From the NCBI GenBank assembly GCA_050732935.1, contig JBOHRW010000122.1, positions 1-17,360 of the forward strand: a stretch of 17,360 nucleotides of DNA. Reading direction: 5' to 3'. Numbering within the stretch: position 1 is the stretch's first letter; the number at the start of each line of letters is the position of its first letter. Shown here piece after piece: positions 13,707 to 17,360 of this stretch. Below the pieces are notes generated by a model, which was given only the letters and a program-made list of their open reading frames with translations, had not been told where the DNA came from and searched no databases. The position numbers and the translations under genes are program-made. Source of the DNA: DASRVA01 sp050732935. GTDB lineage: Bacteria > Gemmatimonadota > Gemmatimonadetes > JACCXV01 > JAHWKZ01.

Positions 13707-15122
13707 CTAGCCGCCCCCCGGCAGGAGCGTGGCCGTGGCGAACCGGCGGAGCAGGGCCTCGGCGCCGATGCCGGCGGCGACGATACCGGCCGCGCAGGCG
13801 AGCGTGCCGGCCGCCGCCCACACTCCGAGCGACGGTGCGCTGGCCGCCGGGCGGTCAAGATAGGCCGGGGCCAGGACCCGGAGATAATAGACGAGCGACA
13901 CGACGGTGTTGGCCACCGCGAGGATCGCGAGCCAGGCATAACCGGCCTCGATCGCCGCGGCAAAGAGGGAGAGCTTACCGGCGAAGCCGACGAGGGGCGG
14001 GATGCCGACGAAGGAAAGGAAGGCGAGGAGGAGCGCGCCGGCGAGCCACGGCCGGGATCGCCCGAGGCCGGCGTAGTCGGACCGGCGGCGGAGCCCACGG
14101 AGCTGAGCGACGACGCCGAAGGCGGCGAGGTTGCCGAGGACGTAGGCGACGAGGAAGAGGAGAAGCGCGGGGACGGCGAGGGTGCTGCGCCCGAGCGCCG
14201 CGACCGCCATCAATGCGTACCCCGACTGGCTGACCGCCGACCAGCCGAGGAGCCGCCGGACGTCCTCCTGCCAAAGGGCGGCCAGGTTGCCGAGCGTCAT
14301 CGTGGCCGCCGCGACAGCCGCCACGAGCCATCGCCAGCCGGCCCCGTCCTCGGGGAGAACGAGCACAAGGCGCCCCAGGGCGATCAGGGCGCCGACCTTG
14401 GGCGCGGCGGTCAGGAACGCGGCCGAGGGGGCCGGTGAGCCATCCGCCACATCGGGCATCCAGGCGTGGGCCGGGACGGCGCCCAGCTTGAACAGGAGCC
14501 CGACGACAAAGAGCGACGCGCCTACCACGAGGGGCAGGGGATCGACCGCGGAAAGGCTCGTCGCCATTCCGGCCAGAGTCGTCGTCGCGGCCAGACCGAA
14601 GAGGAGGACGGCCCCGTACATCATCGCGCCGCTGGCGAGGCCGCCCAGCAAGTAGTACTTGATCGCGGCCTCGGCGGACTCCGGCGAGCGACGGTGATAG
14701 CCGGCGAGGACGTAGCCGGTCGCGCTCGAGAGCAGCACCCCCAGGATCAGCTCCATCGTGTCCGCGGCGCTGGCCAGAACGACGGCTCCGAGGGTCGAGA
14801 GCAGGAGCAGAGTGTAGAACTCCCCGTGGCGGGGGTCGTCGCGGAACCAGTCGACCGAGAACGCGATCGTGACCGCCGCGATCCCCATGATCACGAACTT
14901 CCCCCAGATCGCGGCGTCGTCGATCGCCCAGGTCGAGAAGAAGGTCAGCGTCTGGCCGGGGGCGAGCTGCGCCGCGGAGGAGCCGGCGGCGATCGCCAGG
15001 GCCGTCAGCGCCAGCAGCGCCGATCCGCGCTGGAGCCTCCGGGGCACGAAGAGCGCCCACAGGAGGGCCGTCACGGCGCCGCCGATCAGGACGAGCTCGG
15101 GAACGATGTCGCCGACCGGCAC
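13707..15122 (-). CDS. nuoN: NADH-quinone oxidoreductase subunit N
   Basis: A 471-aa antiporter-like membrane subunit of complex I that takes part in proton pumping coupled to NADH:quinone electron transfer. It is hydrophobic throughout, with about 14 spans. Family motifs include SPESAEAAIKYYLLGGLASG with the conserved lysine before TM7, FKLGAVPAHAWMPDVADG, SPAPSAAFLTAAPKVGA with the TM8 lysine, and DVRRLLGWSAVSQSGYALM. The start is a GTG (15120-15122) preceded by GAGGAG; this ribosome site overlaps the nuoM stop, leaving 6 nt between the genes and suggesting coupling. No lesions are seen. It is the last gene of the cluster, with its stop facing the debris zone. Confidence 0.94.
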   Translation of the reverse strand: MPVGDIVPELVLIGGAVTALLWALFVPRRLQRGSALLALTALAIAAGSSAAQLAPGQTLTFFSTWAIDDAAIWGKFVIMGIAAVTIAFSVDWFRDDPRHGEFYTLLLLSTLGAVVLASAADTMELILGVLLSSATGYVLAGYHRRSPESAEAAIKYYLLGGLASGAMMYGAVLLFGLAATTTLAGMATSLSAVDPLPLVVGASLFVVGLLFKLGAVPAHAWMPDVADGSPAPSAAFLTAAPKVGALIALGRLVLVLPEDGAGWRWLVAAVAAATMTLGNLAALWQEDVRRLLGWSAVSQSGYALMAVAALGRSTLAVPALLLFLVAYVLGNLAAFGVVAQLRGLRRRSDYAGLGRSRPWLAGALLLAFLSFVGIPPLVGFAGKLSLFAAAIEAGYAWLAILAVANTVVSLVYYLRVLAPAYLDRPAASAPSLGVWAAAGTLACAAGIVAAGIGAEALLRRFATATLLPGGG

Positions 15123-15128
15123 CGCTCC

Positions 15129-16625
15129 TCAGGGTGCCGGCCGGAAGGCCTCGATGAGCGGCCGGGCCGTCGAGTCGATCACGTCCAGGAGCCACGCCGG
15201 GGCGACGCCGATCAGGACGACGAAGAAGAGCAAAACGGCGAGAGCCGCGGTCTCGGACGGACTCAGGGGCGGCCAATCGCGCCACCGGTCGGGGAGCTTC
15301 CCCAGGAAGAGGGACTGCACGAGATGGAGGAAGAGCGCCGCCGTCACGATGATCCCGAGCAGGCCGATCCCGGCCAGCCACGGCCGGACGCCGAACGTGC
15401 CGGCGAAGATCTGGAACTCGGCGACGAACCCGGCCAGGCCCGGCAAGCCCATGCTGGCGAAGGCGGCCAGGGCGAAGAGGCCCGTCAGCCAGGGGGCACG
15501 CCCGGCGAGGCCGCCGAACGCGCCGATCTCGTAGGTGCCGGCGCGGCGCCATAACGAGCCGGTCATCAGGAAGAGCGCGCCCGTGATGAGCCCATGGGCG
15601 ACCATCTCGACGATGGCTCCCGTCAGGGCGATCGAGCGTGAAGCCTCGTGGTCTGCGAACACGGATCCCGCTGCCGCGATTCCCAGGATCGTGTAGCCCA
15701 TGTGGTTGACGCTCGTGTAGGCGATCCGCCGCTTGAGGTCGCTCTGCGCAAGCGCGACCAGCGCGCCGTAGACGATCGAGACGACAGCCAGAATCGCCAG
15801 CGGCCAGGCGAAGCGGCGGAACGTCTCCGGCATCATCGAGAAGAGGATCCGGACGAACCCGTAGGTCCCCATCTTGAGGAGGACGCCCGCCAGGATCGCC
15901 GAGACCGGCGCCGGCGCGTCGACGTGGGCGGGAGGAAGCCAGGTATGGAACGGCACCAGCGGAGCCTTGATCGCGAAGCCGAGCGCGAAGCCCAAGAACA
16001 CCAGGGTCGGGAGCCATCCCGTCCCGGCGAGCGGCCGGGTGGCGATGATCGTGGCCATGTCGAACGTGCGCGGCTCGGTGGCGAGATAGAGGCCGAGGAT
16101 CGCGAGCAGCATGGCGAGGGAGCCGGCCAGCGTATACAGGAAGAACTTGAGCGCCGAGCGGCGCGGGTTCTCGCCGTGCCCCCACGCGCCGATCAGGAAG
16201 TACATGCCGACCAGCGAGAGGTCCCAGAAGACGTAGAAGAGAAAGAGGTCGAGCGCGAGGAAGACGCCGAGCGAAGCCATCTCGAGGAACAGGAAGATGG
16301 CGTAGTACTCGCGGGCGCGGCCCTGCCACTCGACGGGGAAGGCGAGCGCGGTGAGGAAGAGGAGCGCGGTCATCGCCGCGAGCGGGAGCGACACGCCGTC
16401 CACACCGACCGCGTAGCGGACGCCGAGGGACGGGATCCAGTCGACCGCCTCGACGAGTTGGAACCCCGGTTGGAGGTCGAACCGGAGCCACGCGGCCGTC
16501 AGGAGCGCCATCGGGAGGAACGCGACGGCGACCGCCAGGCCGCGGGCGAGACGGGGGCGATCTTCGGGCAGCAGGAGCATCGCGGCGGCGCCGAGGAGCG
16601 GGAGAAAGATCGCGAGGGTCAACAT
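15129..16625 (-). CDS. nuoM: NADH-quinone oxidoreductase subunit M
   Basis: A 498-aa antiporter-like proton-pumping subunit of complex I. Hallmarks are VGVDGVSLPLAAMTALLF, FYVFWDLSLVGMYFLIGAWG, SALKFFLYTLAGSLAML, AIKAPLVPFHTWLPPAHVDA with the TM7 lysine, ILAGVLLKMGTYGFVRI with the TM8 lysine, and SDLKRRIAYTSVNHMGY. The usual glutamate at E. coli NuoM E144 (FWE/FFE) is aspartate here, and the following Pro is Gly. Start ATG 16623-16625 has GGGAGG inside the end of nuoL, with a 4-nt gap between the genes. The reading frame is clean over about 1.5 kb. Confidence 0.95.
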   Translation of the reverse strand: MLTLAIFLPLLGAAAMLLLPEDRPRLARGLAVAVAFLPMALLTAAWLRFDLQPGFQLVEAVDWIPSLGVRYAVGVDGVSLPLAAMTALLFLTALAFPVEWQGRAREYYAIFLFLEMASLGVFLALDLFLFYVFWDLSLVGMYFLIGAWGHGENPRRSALKFFLYTLAGSLAMLLAILGLYLATEPRTFDMATIIATRPLAGTGWLPTLVFLGFALGFAIKAPLVPFHTWLPPAHVDAPAPVSAILAGVLLKMGTYGFVRILFSMMPETFRRFAWPLAILAVVSIVYGALVALAQSDLKRRIAYTSVNHMGYTILGIAAAGSVFADHEASRSIALTGAIVEMVAHGLITGALFLMTGSLWRRAGTYEIGAFGGLAGRAPWLTGLFALAAFASMGLPGLAGFVAEFQIFAGTFGVRPWLAGIGLLGIIVTAALFLHLVQSLFLGKLPDRWRDWPPLSPSETAALAVLLFFVVLIGVAPAWLLDVIDSTARPLIEAFRPAP

Positions 16626-16629
16626 GCGC

Positions 16630-17360
16630 CTACCTCCCGAGTACGGTGAGCACTACGACCGCCAGGAACCCCGCGAAGAGGATCGCCAGGTAGTGGTGAA
16701 CGAGGCCGGTCTGGACGCCCGGCGCCCAGCGCCCCGCCCGTCCGACGCCCGCCGCCGTCCTTTCGACAGCCGCGTCGACGCCGTGGTCGTCGGCGAGACG
16801 CGAGAAGGACGCGGAGCGGAGCGTGCCGCTGGCGACGCCGCTCGCCAGGGCGCCGTCGAGGACGAGCTCCGCCCAGCGGGAGAGGAACCCGCTGATGCGC
16901 CGGCCTGTCCAGGCCGCTGCGCGCGCCCCGGCGTCGATGACGCGGTCGTCGAAAGCGGCGAGCGTCGACGCCAGGGCCCGGGTCGGACGGACAACGAGCG
17001 TCCCGGCCGCCGCGGGGAGCCCCAACCACGCTTCGGCGCTGCGCCGGGCGAAGGCCGGGAGTCCGAGCCCGGCGAGCGCGCCTCTGCTCTGGAGCACCGC
17101 GACGAGGGCAAACGCGGCCGCGATCCCCGCGAGCGAGAGCGCCGAAACCCACGCTCTTCCCTCCGCCAGAACTCCACCGGTCGTCGCCTCGACCACGCGG
17201 CCGGCGCCGGGGATCCACAAGGCGCTCAGGAGGAGCGTGACGGCGGCGAGGAAGGCCATCGACGCGATCTCCGCGCCGGCCGGGCGTCGCCCGCGTACGT
17301 CCTCGCCGGACCGAGCCCCTCGCGCCGGCCCGAAAACGAGGAAGTGGAACCGGCCCGCAT
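16630..17360 (-). CDS. nuoL: NADH-quinone oxidoreductase subunit L, C-terminal part (runs off the window edge)
   Basis: The frame is open from the right edge of the window (AGRFHFLVFGPAR) to TAG 16630-16632, about 243 codons, so this is the 3' end of a longer gene and not the short ORF starting at ATG 17259. It matches the NuoL end by position before nuoM, by the FHFLVFG motif (where NuoL has its last core helices), and by the layout after it: a hydrophobic span (MAFLAAVTLLLSALWIPGAG), another (ALSLAGIAAAFALVAVL), a long amphipathic stretch and a final span (GLVHHYLAILFAGFLAVVVL). The QTGLVHHYL phrase is typical of NuoL C-termini. The catalytic antiporter half lies outside the window. Confidence 0.85.
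   Translation of the reverse strand, partial: AGRFHFLVFGPARGARSGEDVRGRRPAGAEIASMAFLAAVTLLLSALWIPGAGRVVEATTGGVLAEGRAWVSALSLAGIAAAFALVAVLQSRGALAGLGLPAFARRSAEAWLGLPAAAGTLVVRPTRALASTLAAFDDRVIDAGARAAAWTGRRISGFLSRWAELVLDGALASGVASGTLRSASFSRLADDHGVDAAVERTAAGVGRAGRWAPGVQTGLVHHYLAILFAGFLAVVVLTVLGR

Noticed and set aside
13975..16491. Very long minus-strand open frame (about 838 codons) across nuoN and nuoM
   Set aside because: It is the out-of-frame shadow of nuoM and nuoN in GC-rich DNA. It is rich in Arg/Pro/Gly with no domain, while the true frames show complete complex I motifs.

Overview
The window is GC-rich DNA with tightly packed bacterial genes. The codon bias is strongly toward G/C in third positions, TGA is the usual stop codon, and the tRNA gene carries its own CCA. 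The mix of genes (an LVIVD-repeat secreted protein with an Ig-like domain, an HME-type copper efflux operon with Met-rich lipoproteins, a PCYCGC protein and a nuoLMN cluster) would suit Gemmatimonadota or a related soil or sediment lineage. No marker gene here fixes the taxonomy, so that is only a guess.

Layout from left to right. (1) 59-1857, plus strand: a Na+/H+ antiporter (nhaA), then a small unknown ORF with an in-frame TGA. (2) 1864-3843, minus strand: a secreted LVIVD-repeat protein. (3) 3967-4039: tRNA-Asn(GTT). (4) 4116-4889: a lipoprotein with a META/HslJ-like domain fused in frame to a truncated SRPBCC/AHSA1-like domain. (5) About 5015-13203, plus strand: a copper/silver export and copper-handling operon. 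Its order is a small secreted protein, a TolC/CusC-type outer-membrane channel, the CusB adaptor, the CusA pump, a 53-aa Met/Cys-rich membrane peptide, a Sco1/SenC lipoprotein, a Met-rich lipoprotein and a PCYCGC-motif membrane protein. Several neighbours overlap by 4 bp (GTGA or ATGA), which indicates one transcript with coupled translation. (6) About 13200-13671: gene debris, with a broken small ORF, the C-terminal end of a cation diffusion facilitator on the minus strand and the C-terminal end of a SnoaL/DUF4440-like protein on the plus strand. (7) 13707-17360, minus strand: nuoN, nuoM and the 3' part of nuoL of respiratory complex I.

How the genes fit together. The copper operon would take Cu(I)/Ag(I) in the periplasm (Met-rich lipoprotein, Met-rich CusB tails) and pump it out through CusA-CusB-CusC. 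Sco and the PCYCGC protein are thiol proteins likely to handle copper or redox chemistry at the membrane. The three CusA pore methionines (E. coli M573/M623/M672) are all present at exact spacing once the reading frame is restored.

Two points deserve attention. First, the copper operon carries many frame lesions, mostly single-base changes in homopolymer runs, while nhaA and the nuo genes are clean. This means either assembly error or decay of the operon. Second, the PCYCGC protein has a TGA exactly where a conserved-looking CxxC cysteine would sit. The frame stays protein-like for another 60 codons, it ends in a 4-bp overlap with the next ORF, and a hairpin follows the TGA. This is a candidate selenocysteine (UxxC) site, with a simple lesion as the rival explanation.
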